Shown: one piece after another, positions 24,793 through 32,813 of the stretch
Numbering within the stretch: position 1 is the stretch's first letter
Layout of the letters: each line of letters begins with the position of its first letter
Program-made: the position numbers and the translations under genes
Notes under the pieces: model-generated
The model's input: only the letters and a program-made list of their open reading frames with translations
Database searches by the model: none
Told to the model about the DNA's origin: nothing
DNA from: Knoellia koreensis
GTDB taxonomy: Bacteria; Actinomycetota; Actinomycetes; Actinomycetales; Dermatophilaceae
Direction of reading: 5' to 3'
DNA: 64,000 nt
Assembly: GCF_013041615.1 (NCBI RefSeq)
Contig: NZ_JABEPQ010000003.1
Location: 248,001 to 312,000 of the forward strand

Positions 24793-26334
24793 ATGAACTG
24801 GCACAGGGTGCGCTTGGCCGCCTTGCTCACCCTGCCAGCCTCGGCCTTGATCGCTTACGACGGATGGCGTTGGCGCTGGTTCACCCACCCGGACTTTCTC
24901 CTGGCCCGGGAGGCAGCGCAGGTCCTGCTCTCTGGTGACGGCCTGCGGGTCTACGCCGAAGCACCACTGGCTCAGATGGGGCCCCTGGCGCTGGCGCTGG
25001 CTCCACTGCCACACGCGGCATACAACGTTGTCGTGGCCCTCCTCGTCCTGCCCTTCCTGGTCCTGGCCGCACTTCCCCTACTCGAGGATGACGTCCCGCC
25101 CTCGCGACGGATCACTTGGCTGCTGGCCACGACTCTGCTCATCGCCCCGTGGGCGCAGCTCGCCTGGAAAGGGCACGGCGACGACGCACTCGTCCTGCTC
25201 GGCGCCGCCGTCATGCTGACAGCGCTCGCCGCACGCCGCACCAGCTGGGTTCTGGCCGGCTGGTTCGTCGCGGTGGCGGGAAAGCCGACAGCACTGGCGC
25301 TTGCGCCGCTCCTGCTCGCGACGCCAGTGACGCTGTGGTTGGGGCCGATGCTGGCCGCCCTGGTGTGGCTGCCGTTCGTCATTGCCGACCCCGGCGCCAT
25401 GGCGCGCGCGGGACAAGGGGTCATGGCGGTGGTGCCGGGCGATGGATTGTCGTACCTCGGTGTGCGCGCCGGACGCCCACCCGCGTGGGTCCGGCCCCTG
25501 CAGCTGGCCGTTGCATGGGCAGGCACCCTGCTGGGCCACCTCCGCTCACGGCCGGCGGCGGGACTGCTCGCGGGCCTGGCCCTACGGGCTGCGCTCGAGC
25601 CCAATCCAGCCCCGGCCTACTCGATCAGCCTGGTCGCTGTTGCCCTGTTCGTCGATGCCGGACGCCGGCTTCCAGTCGCGACCGGCCTTGCGTCAATGGG
25701 GTTCTGGACCTCCCAGATGGTGCTGGCCGGAGGCTCCGGCTTGCCTCGCCTGGCCCTTCTCCTCGGTCTGGTGGGATGGTGCGTCTGGACCCTCACCGGG
25801 AGAGCGCTCGACCTCGTGGGCGTCGTCGGCGGTATGCGGTTGGCACGGGCTGCGCGCGCCGGCGCCGCCGTGGCGATCGCAACGGCGTGGGTGAGTGGGC
25901 CGGCCGCGCCCGTCCAGGCCTCCGACGTCATCCAGCGTGGGAGCGTCGGGCAGGGCGTCAAATGCGTGCAGTATGCCGTCAACCACCTGGGGTCTGCCGG
26001 GTTAGGAATCGGCCCGCGGACGCCCGTCGACGGCCAGTACGGCAGGGACACCGCCGGCGCCGTTCGGGCGTTGCAGGCCGCTTTCGCACCTATCGAAAAC
26101 TTCGAGAGCACCGTTGACGGACGAGTCGGAACCCTGACCGGAACCATCCTCCGCGAGGCGAACTTCGGTGGCGCCCCAGCAGAGTGGAGGTGCGACGAGC
26201 ACGTTCCGTATGACCCGAAGCTCAGGCGTCAGGCCCAGGCGAACTTGAGCGACGTTGCCTTCAACACCTGGCTGTTGACCCTGAAGCCTGATGACGAACG
26301 GCTGCAACGAGCGCTGGCACCCAAAAGCAACTGA
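24793..26334 (+). CDS. Multi-pass membrane protein fused to a C-terminal peptidoglycan-binding domain
   Basis: 513 aa, ATG 8 bases after AGGAGGG. Residues about 5-370 contain roughly ten hydrophobic helices; the layout (short helix, acidic loop with DFLLAREAAQVLLSGDGLRVY, then repeated Leu/Ala helices) resembles GT-C/GT87-type integral membrane glycosyltransferases. After the last helix (ARAGAAVAIATAWVSGPAAPVQA) comes an extracytoplasmic PG_binding_1-like domain, about 385-465 (GSVGQGVKCVQYAVNHLG, VDGQYGRDTAGAVRALQAAF, VDGRVGTLTG). I cannot assign a reaction. The combination suggests a membrane enzyme held at the wall. Confidence 0.65.
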   Translation: MNWHRVRLAALLTLPASALIAYDGWRWRWFTHPDFLLAREAAQVLLSGDGLRVYAEAPLAQMGPLALALAPLPHAAYNVVVALLVLPFLVLAALPLLEDDVPPSRRITWLLATTLLIAPWAQLAWKGHGDDALVLLGAAVMLTALAARRTSWVLAGWFVAVAGKPTALALAPLLLATPVTLWLGPMLAALVWLPFVIADPGAMARAGQGVMAVVPGDGLSYLGVRAGRPPAWVRPLQLAVAWAGTLLGHLRSRPAAGLLAGLALRAALEPNPAPAYSISLVAVALFVDAGRRLPVATGLASMGFWTSQMVLAGGSGLPRLALLLGLVGWCVWTLTGRALDLVGVVGGMRLARAARAGAAVAIATAWVSGPAAPVQASDVIQRGSVGQGVKCVQYAVNHLGSAGLGIGPRTPVDGQYGRDTAGAVRALQAAFAPIENFESTVDGRVGTLTGTILREANFGGAPAEWRCDEHVPYDPKLRRQAQANLSDVAFNTWLLTLKPDDERLQRALAPKSN

Positions 26335-26372
26335 CTCTCGGTGAAGGCCACCACGCGGCATACCCTTGCGAC

Positions 26373-26555
26373 ATGCGACGACCCGCACTGCTCATCACCG
26401 GCGGTCTGCTCACGGCCATCGGCGTGCTCTGGACGCTGCAGGGGTTTGGCGTCGTAGGCGGTAGCGCGATGTCAGGTGACATCCTCTGGGCCTTCGTAGG
26501 TCCCTTCGTGGCTCTGCTGGGGATCGTGATCGCGCTCCGCGCCCCCCGGCTCTGA
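26373..26555 (+). CDS. Small two-helix membrane protein
   Basis: 60 aa. Two hydrophobic helices (ALLITGGLLTAIGVLWTLQGFGVVGG and ILWAFVGPFVALLGIVIALRA) joined by a short polar turn. Such small proteins are common and unassigned in Actinobacteria. The GTATGCCG motif lies 10 bp upstream. Confidence 0.6.
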   Translation: MRRPALLITGGLLTAIGVLWTLQGFGVVGGSAMSGDILWAFVGPFVALLGIVIALRAPRL

Positions 26556-26709
26556 GCACGCTTCCTCCTGACCACGTGACTTCCACGCAGCTCGACCGAA
26601 GGAGAAGCCGCGATGTGGATCACGCCGGCGAGACGCGCCGCGTCACGTCGGAGCGGAGTCTCAGTGGCTCACGACCTGACGAGGGCGAGGCCGGCCGTCC
26701 GAGGTCGGG

Positions 26710-26940
26710 CTAGAAGCCGACCCCACTGATGCCGCTGGTGCGGCCTGCACTCGTCGCACCCGGCCCGGTGACGTTGCCACCCTTGCTGTCTCGCTCCTCG
26801 AGGCATCGGGCACAGCGCGCGTAGCGGCCTCCGTCGTCGGTGTGTATGGGCGCCCCTGGCCGACGGATGGAGGCTGATGCTTGCTTCGGTGGTGGTTTGC
26901 GTCTGCAAGTTCGTCGCCTGGACCGTCGGCATCCTGCCGG
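26710..26940 (-). pseudogene. Probable truncated gene remnant (C-terminal fragment)
   Basis: A minus-strand frame between an in-frame TGA near 26943 and TAG at 26712-26710 has no ATG, GTG or TTG start, yet its codons have the GC-rich third position of real genes and read IHTDDGGRYARCARCLEERD then SKGGNVTGPGATSAGRTSGISGVGF. Two CxxC-like Cys hint at a zinc ribbon. It looks like the 3' end of a gene whose front was lost when the adjacent accessory pair arrived. I do not recognise the family; it may also be chance. The rest of the 26556-26983 gap shows nothing else supported. Confidence 0.35.
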
Positions 26941-26950
26941 TCACCTCATT

Positions 26951-26984
26951 TACAGATTAGGTTCGGAATGGAACATTATCTGTA
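26951..26984. promoter_or_regulatory. AT-rich promoter region with inverted repeat before the antitoxin-like gene
   Basis: TACAGAT (26951-26957) and ATCTGTA (26978-26984) form an inverted repeat across an AT-rich stretch unlike the surrounding GC-rich DNA, ending at the start codon. An operator for the helix-turn-helix protein encoded immediately downstream (autoregulation) is the likely role. Confidence 0.45.
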
Positions 26985-27661
26985 TGGCGTCGAGTGAAGG
27001 ATTCGTGAGTACCACGGAAGCTGCGCGCACCCTCGGGGTCACGGTCCAGCATGTGCGCCGCCTCGCGGACTCCGGCGAGTTGACCCGTGTCGCTCGCGGC
27101 TTGATCAACCGCGACTCCCTAGAGCGGTACCTCCTCGAACGGCAGGGTGGACGCACCAGGGTGTGGGCGGAGCACACCGCATGGGGTGCCATCGCGATTC
27201 TTTCGGGGATGCATGCCGACTGGCTCGGCCCTAGCCAGACCTCGCGGGTGCGAGCGTCGTTGCGTGAGATCACCGACCCTGCAGAGCTCGTCGTGCAGAC
27301 CCGTGACCGCGCGAGCGTCCATGTCTACCAAGCCCATCCTTCGGCATTGCGACGATTGCTCGATGACCTGGTGACCACGGACGCAACACGTCTTGGCCTG
27401 GTTGGTACCCAGCCCGACCACGTGGACGGATACCTGTCCGCCGACCGTCTGGACTCCCTAGTCGGCTTCTTTGGACTGCGCGAGGAGCCCACTGGAGACG
27501 TCACGATCCGCGCGACCCACCTCGACGCCAACGCCGTCCGCGCCATCACCATGCACGGAGACGTACTCGCTGCCCTGGATGCTGCCACCTCGCGCGACCC
27601 TCGCGAACGCGGCGTTGGTGAGCGCGCTCTGGCCGAGGCACTCGTCCAGTTCCGCCGATGA
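26984..27661 (+). CDS. Helix-turn-helix antitoxin-like protein (AbiEi-type partner)
   Basis: 225 aa from ATG at 26984; GTG at 27005, with GAAGG before it, is an alternative. The N-terminal 50 residues (VSTTEAARTLGVTVQHVRRLADSGELTRVARGLINRDSLERYL) form an excisionase/MerR-type winged helix. The remaining 170 residues have no membrane or enzymatic motif I recognise. It overlaps the downstream nucleotidyltransferase gene (ATGA), an arrangement typical of AbiEi/AbiEii-like type IV toxin-antitoxin and abortive-infection pairs. Codon use is less GC-biased than neighbours and no GTATGCCG motif occurs between 26.4 and 28.9 kb, which supports acquisition by transfer. Confidence 0.65.
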   Translation: MASSEGFVSTTEAARTLGVTVQHVRRLADSGELTRVARGLINRDSLERYLLERQGGRTRVWAEHTAWGAIAILSGMHADWLGPSQTSRVRASLREITDPAELVVQTRDRASVHVYQAHPSALRRLLDDLVTTDATRLGLVGTQPDHVDGYLSADRLDSLVGFFGLREEPTGDVTIRATHLDANAVRAITMHGDVLAALDAATSRDPRERGVGERALAEALVQFRR

Positions 27662-28476
27662 CACCTGCACCCTCGAGCGAACCCACCGGGCGGACGCGGC
27701 CGACTATCGACGTTGCCGCCACTCCCGGTGGGTGGCCGGCGCCATGGGCCAACGTGGCCGAACTTGCGACAGCCCTTCCTGCTGACAAGTGGACCCTCGT
27801 CGGCGGACTCATGACGCAACTGCACACCGTCCACCACGGGCTCGGCGTGGTGCGGCCGACTAACGATGTGGACATCGTCCTTCACATCGAGGCCAGCCGG
27901 GGCGTCCCGAACGCGACCGCAGCCGCACTAGAGACCCTGGGCTACCGGCTCCGCGACCCCGTGGACCCCCGGGCCAACACGGCCCATCGGTTCGTCCGTG
28001 GCTCCAGCACGGTCGACCTCCCCGCCAGCGCATCCGACCAGGACGTCGTCGATGTCCTAATGGCCGACCACCCGGCCCCGACGGTCGTCGAGCGGCTGCG
28101 CGGCCGTGACATGGTCCGCATCGAAGGCGGCACCCAAGCCCTGCGACGAACCATCAACGCCCGCCTCGAGATCACCACTGGACGGCTCACAACCGTCTCG
28201 GTGCCCAGCCCGTTCGGCGCTGTGATCCTCAAGAGCGCCGCCTACGCCGCGGATAGTCGAGATAGCGAGCGCCACCTCTTCGACGCGGTCGCTCTACTCG
28301 CGTGCATCGAGGATCCATTTGCAGAACGCGATACCTTCACTGGCTCCGACCGACGGCGGCTCGCCACGCTGCAACGTGCCGTCCATGAGGGTCACCCCGC
28401 CTGGCGTTCGCTACCTCAGGAACACGAGGCCACAGCGCGCGCCGCTCTACGCGTCCTCACCTCGCAGTTCACCTAA
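27658..28476 (+). CDS. Nucleotidyltransferase-fold toxin-like protein (AbiEii-related)
   Basis: 272 aa. Residues 45-75 (KWTLVGGLMTQLHTVHHG..RPTNDVDIVL) have the minimal nucleotidyltransferase signature: a GG pair after a beta strand and the D70-x-D72 metal pair. Downstream stretches (TVDLPASASDQDVVDVLM, LKSAAYAADSRDSERHLFDAVALLA) give the third carboxylate and helical region seen in AbiEii/MenT-like toxins, several of which pyrimidylate tRNA acceptor ends. The 4-bp overlap with the helix-turn-helix gene implies a fixed expression ratio. Toxicity and target are inferred; a stand-alone resistance nucleotidyltransferase is the main alternative. Confidence 0.65.
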   Translation: MTPAPSSEPTGRTRPTIDVAATPGGWPAPWANVAELATALPADKWTLVGGLMTQLHTVHHGLGVVRPTNDVDIVLHIEASRGVPNATAAALETLGYRLRDPVDPRANTAHRFVRGSSTVDLPASASDQDVVDVLMADHPAPTVVERLRGRDMVRIEGGTQALRRTINARLEITTGRLTTVSVPSPFGAVILKSAAYAADSRDSERHLFDAVALLACIEDPFAERDTFTGSDRRRLATLQRAVHEGHPAWRSLPQEHEATARAALRVLTSQFT

Positions 28477-28668
28477 CTGCCCGGTGCCGCGCCGTGATGC
28501 AGTTGCCCAGAGCCGAAGCGAGTCGCGTTACGGCCCAGAATCAGAAGGTTGACCACGCGACCCGAAGCGACTCCCACAGCGACTCCCACGACCTCAGCCC
28601 CACATGGTCTCAGCACTGGGCCCAAGAATGGCCACCCTCAGTGCCGAACCAGCAGCAGCTACGACAAA
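28477..28668. other. Non-coding gap between accessory pair and tRNA-Arg
   Basis: No gene is supported. It holds a 12-bp tandem repeat, GCGACTCCCACA then GCGACTCCCACG (28567-28590), and no recognisable integrase remnant on either strand. Confidence 0.4.
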
Positions 28669-28698
28669 GCCCTGACCGGCGTTTCCGCTGGTCAGGGC
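28669..28698 (-). terminator. Terminator of tRNA-Arg
   Basis: GCCCTGACC arms (28690-28698 and 28669-28677) form a 9-bp stem with a 12-base loop; the minus-strand transcript continues TTTGTCG. It lies 26 bp beyond the tRNA 3' end. Confidence 0.75.
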
Positions 28699-28723
28699 CC
28701 GATCGTTCTGTCTCAACACAGAG

Positions 28724-28796
28724 CGCGCCCGAAGGGATTCGAACCCCTAACCTTCTGATCCGTAGTCAGATGCTCTATCCGTTGAGCTACGGGCGC
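28724..28796 (-). tRNA. tRNA-Arg (anticodon ACG)
   Basis: Cloverleaf on the minus strand: acceptor GCGCCCG/CGGGCGC, D-arm GCTC..GAGC, anticodon stem TCTGA/TCAGA with loop CTACGGA (anticodon ACG), T-arm AGGGG TTCGAAT CCCTT. 73 nt with discriminator G; CCA is not encoded. Its 3' end faces the accessory pair at 27-28.5 kb, the usual orientation for tRNA-targeted integration. Confidence 0.95.
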
Positions 28797-28974
28797 AGAT
28801 GTCGCCCCGGGCCGACGTCCTTGTGGGACTGCGCACGGAGCAACGACGGGAAAGACTACCGGCACACCCCCTCCCGCACGAAATCGGTGTGCCTGCGCAG
28901 TCACGAGGAGCCGGGACCAGCGCAGCCGGCCACGCGGCATACCTGCCGCTCATCACTCACGCGACCCGATCGGC

Positions 28975-29003
28975 CGCCTTCTTGCAAGCCCTGCAAGAAG
29001 GCG
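28975..29003. terminator. Strong hairpin followed by TTTT upstream of pckG
   Basis: CGCCTTCTTGCA (28975-28986) pairs perfectly with 28992-29003 across a 5-base loop, followed by ACAGTTTTG on the plus strand. It is terminator-like but no plus-strand gene lies close upstream, so it may insulate pckG from the tRNA/accessory side or act in a leader. Confidence 0.65.
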
Positions 29004-29030
29004 ACAGTTTTGCGTGTTTCGGTCATTGGT

Positions 29031-29046
29031 TGTGAGTTGTTTCACC
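29031..29046. promoter_or_regulatory. Candidate CRP/GlxR-type site upstream of pckG
   Basis: TGTGAGTTGTTTCACC matches the CRP-family consensus TGTGA-N6-TCACA at 9 of 10 fixed positions and lies about 170 bp before the PEP carboxykinase start, a plausible location for cAMP-dependent control of gluconeogenesis. Confidence 0.5.
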
Positions 29047-29217
29047 GGAACGGTCCACCGTCGGTGGTACCTACCCACGCGTAGCCCGGCGTACCTTGGG
29101 CAGATCACCCGGCGCCCACCATGTGGACACCCGGCTCGAACCACCGGGCCGTCGCGTGGGCGCCACCTCACTGATCCGCGGGGGCGAGAGCCCGCGGGCG
29201 AAAGGGACGGCCGAGAG

Positions 29218-31053
29218 ATGACGACCGAGGCGACGCAGACCGACGAGCGGGCAGGGGGCACGACCCACGCCGGCCTCCAGGCCTGGGTGGACGAGGTGGC
29301 AGCAATGACCACCCCCGACCGCATCGAGTGGGTGACCGGCTCCGACGCCGAGTGGACCCGACTCACCGACAAGCTGGTCGAGGCGGGGACGTTCATCCGC
29401 CTCGACGAGTCCAAGAAGCCCAACAGCTTCTACGCCGCATCCGACCCGTCCGACGTCGCCCGGGTCGAGGACCGCACCTTCATCTGCTCCGTGGACGAGA
29501 AGGACGCCGGGCCCACCAACAACTGGATGGACCCGAACGAGATGAAGGACCTCATGCGCGGCCTCTACAAGGGGTGCATGAAGGGCCGCACGATGTACGT
29601 CATCCCGTTCGTCATGGGCCACCTCAACGCCGAAAACCCCATGTTCGGCGTCGAGATCACCGACTCCGAGTACGTCGTCGCGTCGATGCGCGTCATGGCC
29701 CGCTGCGGCGTCAACGTGCTGCGCCGCATCGAGGAGCTGGGCGACAAGGCCAACTACGTCCCTGCACTGCACTCCGTCGGTGCGCCACTGGCCGAGGGCC
29801 AGGAGGACGTCCCGTGGCCGTGCAACCCCGAGAAGTACATCGTGCAGTTCCCCGAGGAGCGCACCATCTGGTCCTACGGCTCCGGCTACGGCGGCAACGC
29901 CCTGCTGGGCAAGAAGTGCTACTCGCTGCGCATCGCCAGCGTCATGGCGCGCGACGAGGGCTGGCTCGCCGAGCACATGCTCATCCTCAAGCTCATCTCG
30001 CCGGAGCAGCAGGTCTACTACATCGCCGCGGCCTTCCCGAGCGCCTGTGGCAAGACCAACCTCGCGATGCTCGCGCCGACCGTCCCCGGCTGGAAGGTCG
30101 AGACCCTCGGCGACGACATCGCCTGGATGCGCTTCGGTGAGGACGGCCGGCTGTATGCCGTGAACCCCGAGTTCGGCTTCTTCGGCGTCGCCCCCGGCAC
30201 CAACGAGCACACAAACCCCAACGCGATGAAGACCATCAACAAGGGCAACTCGGTCTTCACCAACGTCGCGCTCACCGACGACGACGACGTCTGGTGGGAG
30301 GGCCTGGAGAACACCCCGGCCCACGCCACCTCGTGGAAGAAGCAGGACTGGACGCCTGAGTCCGACGAGCTGTCGAGCCACCCCAACAGCCGCTACTGCA
30401 CCCCGATCGAGCAGTGCGACATCCTCGCCGAGGAGTACTACGACCCCAAGGGTGTGCCGATCTCGGCGATCTTCTTCGGCGGTCGCCGCAAGACGACCGT
30501 CCCGCTGGTGACCGAGTCGCGCGACTGGGTGCACGGCACGTTCATGGGCGCGACCCTGTCGTCCGAGACCACCGCCGCCGCGACCGGCGAGGTCGGTGTC
30601 GTGCGCCGCGACCCGATGGCGATGCTGCCCTTCATCGGCTACAACGCCGGCGACTACTTCCAGCACTGGATCAACGTGGGCAAGGACGCCGACGCCACCA
30701 AGCTGCCGAAGATCTTCTACGTCAACTGGTTCCGTCGCGACGACGAGGGCGACTTCCTGTGGCCCGGCTTCGGCGAGAACAGCCGTGTCCTCAAGTGGGC
30801 CATCGAGCGCATCGAGGGCAAGGCCGCCGCGGTCGAGACCCCCATCGGTCACGTGCCGACGCCGGAGTCGCTCGACACCGACGGGCTGGACATGACGCCC
30901 GAGCAGGTCGAGGCCGCGCTCGAGGTCGACGTCGAGGAGTGGAAGGCCGAGATCCCGCAGATCGAGGAGTGGTTCGCCAAGTTCGGCGACACGCTGCCGA
31001 CCCAGCTGCGGGTCGAGCTCGACGGCCTGAAGGCTCGCCTCGGCGCGGAGTGA
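29218..31053 (+). CDS. pckG: Phosphoenolpyruvate carboxykinase (GTP)
   Basis: 611 aa, the usual length of the GTP-dependent family. It converts oxaloacetate and GTP to PEP, CO2 and GDP in gluconeogenesis. The kinase loop [15 protein letters not shown] carries the P-loop Lys and the reactive Cys; [34 protein letters not shown] and the guanine-binding [26 protein letters not shown] are conserved. I start at ATG 29218 because the sequence before it is a GC-rich leader with a hairpin (CCGCGGG/CCCGCGG, about 29176-29199). A CRP-like site lies upstream. Confidence 0.96.
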   Translation: MTTEATQTDERAGGTTHAGLQAWVDEVAAMTTPDRIEWVTGSDAEWTRLTDKLVEAGTFIRLDESKKPNSFYAASDPSDVARVEDRTFICSVDEKDAGPTNNWMDPNEMKDLMRGLYKGCMKGRTMYVIPFVMGHLNAENPMFGVEITDSEYVVASMRVMARCGVNVLRRIEELGDKANYVPALHSVGAPLAEGQEDVPWPCNPEKYIVQFPEERTIWSYGSGYGGNALLGKKCYSLRIASVMARDEGWLAEHMLILKLISPEQQVYYIAAAFPSACGKTNLAMLAPTVPGWKVETLGDDIAWMRFGEDGRLYAVNPEFGFFGVAPGTNEHTNPNAMKTINKGNSVFTNVALTDDDDVWWEGLENTPAHATSWKKQDWTPESDELSSHPNSRYCTPIEQCDILAEEYYDPKGVPISAIFFGGRRKTTVPLVTESRDWVHGTFMGATLSSETTAAATGEVGVVRRDPMAMLPFIGYNAGDYFQHWINVGKDADATKLPKIFYVNWFRRDDEGDFLWPGFGENSRVLKWAIERIEGKAAAVETPIGHVPTPESLDTDGLDMTPEQVEAALEVDVEEWKAEIPQIEEWFAKFGDTLPTQLRVELDGLKARLGAE

Positions 31054-31065
31054 CCTCACGACATT

Positions 31066-31107
31066 TGGGGGCGCAGGAGTGACGGATACGTCACCCCTGC
31101 GCCCCCA
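31066..31107 (+). terminator. Terminator of pckG
   Basis: TGGGGGCGCAGG (31066-31077) and GTGACG (31079-31084) pair with 31096-31107 and 31089-31094 across a GATA loop with one internal mismatch, 13 bp after the pckG stop. Confidence 0.8.
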
Positions 31108-31161
31108 GTCGCGTGTCGAGGCCGAGGTACCCGCTGAACCGCGCACGGCATACTCACGCAC

Positions 31162-32649
31162 ATGGCGAGCATCGGATCTCAGCCCAGCGGCGTGATCTTT
31201 CCCGAGGTAGACGGCAAGCGCTCCACCTCGGCCCTCGGGCGGGCTGTGGTGGCGGATGCGCTGCGCCAGGTCGACCCGGTCGGCGCGCGGGCGGCCGAGC
31301 GGGAGACCAACTGGCGGCAGGGCTACCTCGCACACTTCCGCCGGATGGTCGAGGCCGGGCTGCTCGACGACGGAGAGGCGGCGGCCACGATTGCCCGCGA
31401 CGGCCTGGCCTCTTTGCACGAGCGGATGCGCGCGACGGGAGCGAAGAGTGAGGAGGTGCCGCTGGGCGACGTGTTCGCCTCCGGCTCCGCCGACGCACCC
31501 TTGGAGACGGCGACGGTGCGCGGCGAGGGCGAGCGCGCCACCGAGCTCAGCATTCCGGTGCACGGCAATCGCTTGCGTGGCGACGACCTGCACCGCCAGC
31601 TCGACCGCTGGACCGCCGCAGGGGTCATGGAGCCCTCCGCGGCCGAGGCTGTCCGCACCGTCATGGCCAACCCCGCCTGGCTCGACCTGAGCGACCGGCG
31701 GCTCGTCGTGCTCGGCGCCGGAGCCGAGATGGGCCCGCTGCGCGCCGTCCTCTCGTGGGGCGGGGAGGTGGTCGGAGTCGACCTCCCGCGCGCCGACATC
31801 TGGCGACGAGTCACCAACGTGGCCCGGTCGTCAGCGGGCACCCTGCACGTGCCGGTGCAGACGGGTGGCGGCGCCGGAGGCGATCTCGCCGCACGTGCCG
31901 GCGCCGACCTGCTCCACGGACTGCCGGCCATCGCGGACTGGCTCACCGGGATCGAGGGGCGCCTCGTGCTCGGCAACTACGTGTATGCCGACGGGGCGAC
32001 GAACGTGCGCGTCGCCACCGCGGTCGACGCGCTCAGCGTCGAGCTGCTGCGGAGGCGACCGGACGAGGTCGCGCTTGCCTTCCTCGCCACGCCGACCGAC
32101 GTGTTCGCGGTGCCGACCGAGGCGGTCGAGCAGTCCACGCGCAACTACCGGTCCCCTTCTGCCACGATGCGATTGGCGCGCCCCGCGCTACGAGGCCTGA
32201 GCGGCGGGCGGCTGCTCCAGCGCAACTACGCCCCGGGGTCAGCACCCGGTGTCAACGACAGCCTGGTCCCACAGCAGGGACCCAACTACGCCCTCGCCAA
32301 GCGGCTCCAGCGGTGGCGCGCCACCACCGCCGCACGCGACGGCATACCGGTCTCGCTCAATGTCGCACCGCCCACCCGCACCCGCTCGGTCATCAAGAAC
32401 CGCGCGCTGGCGAGCGCGTATGCCGGGGCGCACCGGTTCGGGATCGAGGTCTTCGAGCCGGCGACGAGCAACACCCTCATGGCTGCCCTCCTGGTCCACG
32501 ACCTGCGCACCGGGCCGCGCCCTGAGCAGACGCCATGGCGCGCGGAGGCCGACGAGGCCGTCCACGGCGGTCTCTGGCGCACGGCATACGACCCGCGTAG
32601 CGCACTGGGACTGGCCGTCGTCCTCGGCCTCGGCGGTGCTCGCGCCTGA
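31162..32649 (+). CDS. Conserved protein with Rossmann-like segment, function unknown
   Basis: 495 aa, no signal peptide or membrane helix. Residues about 183-203 (RRLVVLGAGAEMGPLRAVLSWGGEVVGVD) look like a glycine-rich nucleotide-binding beta-alpha-beta unit; LPAIADWLTGIEGRLVLGNYVYADG and TPTDVFAVPTEAVEQSTRNYRSP follow. I recognise it only as a conserved actinobacterial protein of unknown function. It carries at least three GTATGCCG motifs, in one case spelling a rare ATA Ile codon (GIP, 32340), and another sits just upstream at 31146. Confidence 0.6.
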   Translation: MASIGSQPSGVIFPEVDGKRSTSALGRAVVADALRQVDPVGARAAERETNWRQGYLAHFRRMVEAGLLDDGEAAATIARDGLASLHERMRATGAKSEEVPLGDVFASGSADAPLETATVRGEGERATELSIPVHGNRLRGDDLHRQLDRWTAAGVMEPSAAEAVRTVMANPAWLDLSDRRLVVLGAGAEMGPLRAVLSWGGEVVGVDLPRADIWRRVTNVARSSAGTLHVPVQTGGGAGGDLAARAGADLLHGLPAIADWLTGIEGRLVLGNYVYADGATNVRVATAVDALSVELLRRRPDEVALAFLATPTDVFAVPTEAVEQSTRNYRSPSATMRLARPALRGLSGGRLLQRNYAPGSAPGVNDSLVPQQGPNYALAKRLQRWRATTAARDGIPVSLNVAPPTRTRSVIKNRALASAYAGAHRFGIEVFEPATSNTLMAALLVHDLRTGPRPEQTPWRAEADEAVHGGLWRTAYDPRSALGLAVVLGLGGARA

Positions 32650-32813
32650 CCGCACGCGTCCAGGGCCCCTCGACGGGCGGCATACCCACCCTTGACCAAG
32701 TCCGGACCCGGACGTGACCTGCGTCACGCATTCTTTGGGTTGGCTGGAAAGCATCGTGGCCGCCGAGTCCGGCGCAACCGCAACGCCGCGGCGGCTGTGG
32801 ACAAGGAGGAGAC

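Noticed and set aside
28540-28551. ATCAGAAGGTT repeated from tRNA-Arg as an attachment site
   Set aside because: The copy is in the opposite orientation to the tRNA sequence and only 11 bp long, so a direct attL/attR pair is not supported.
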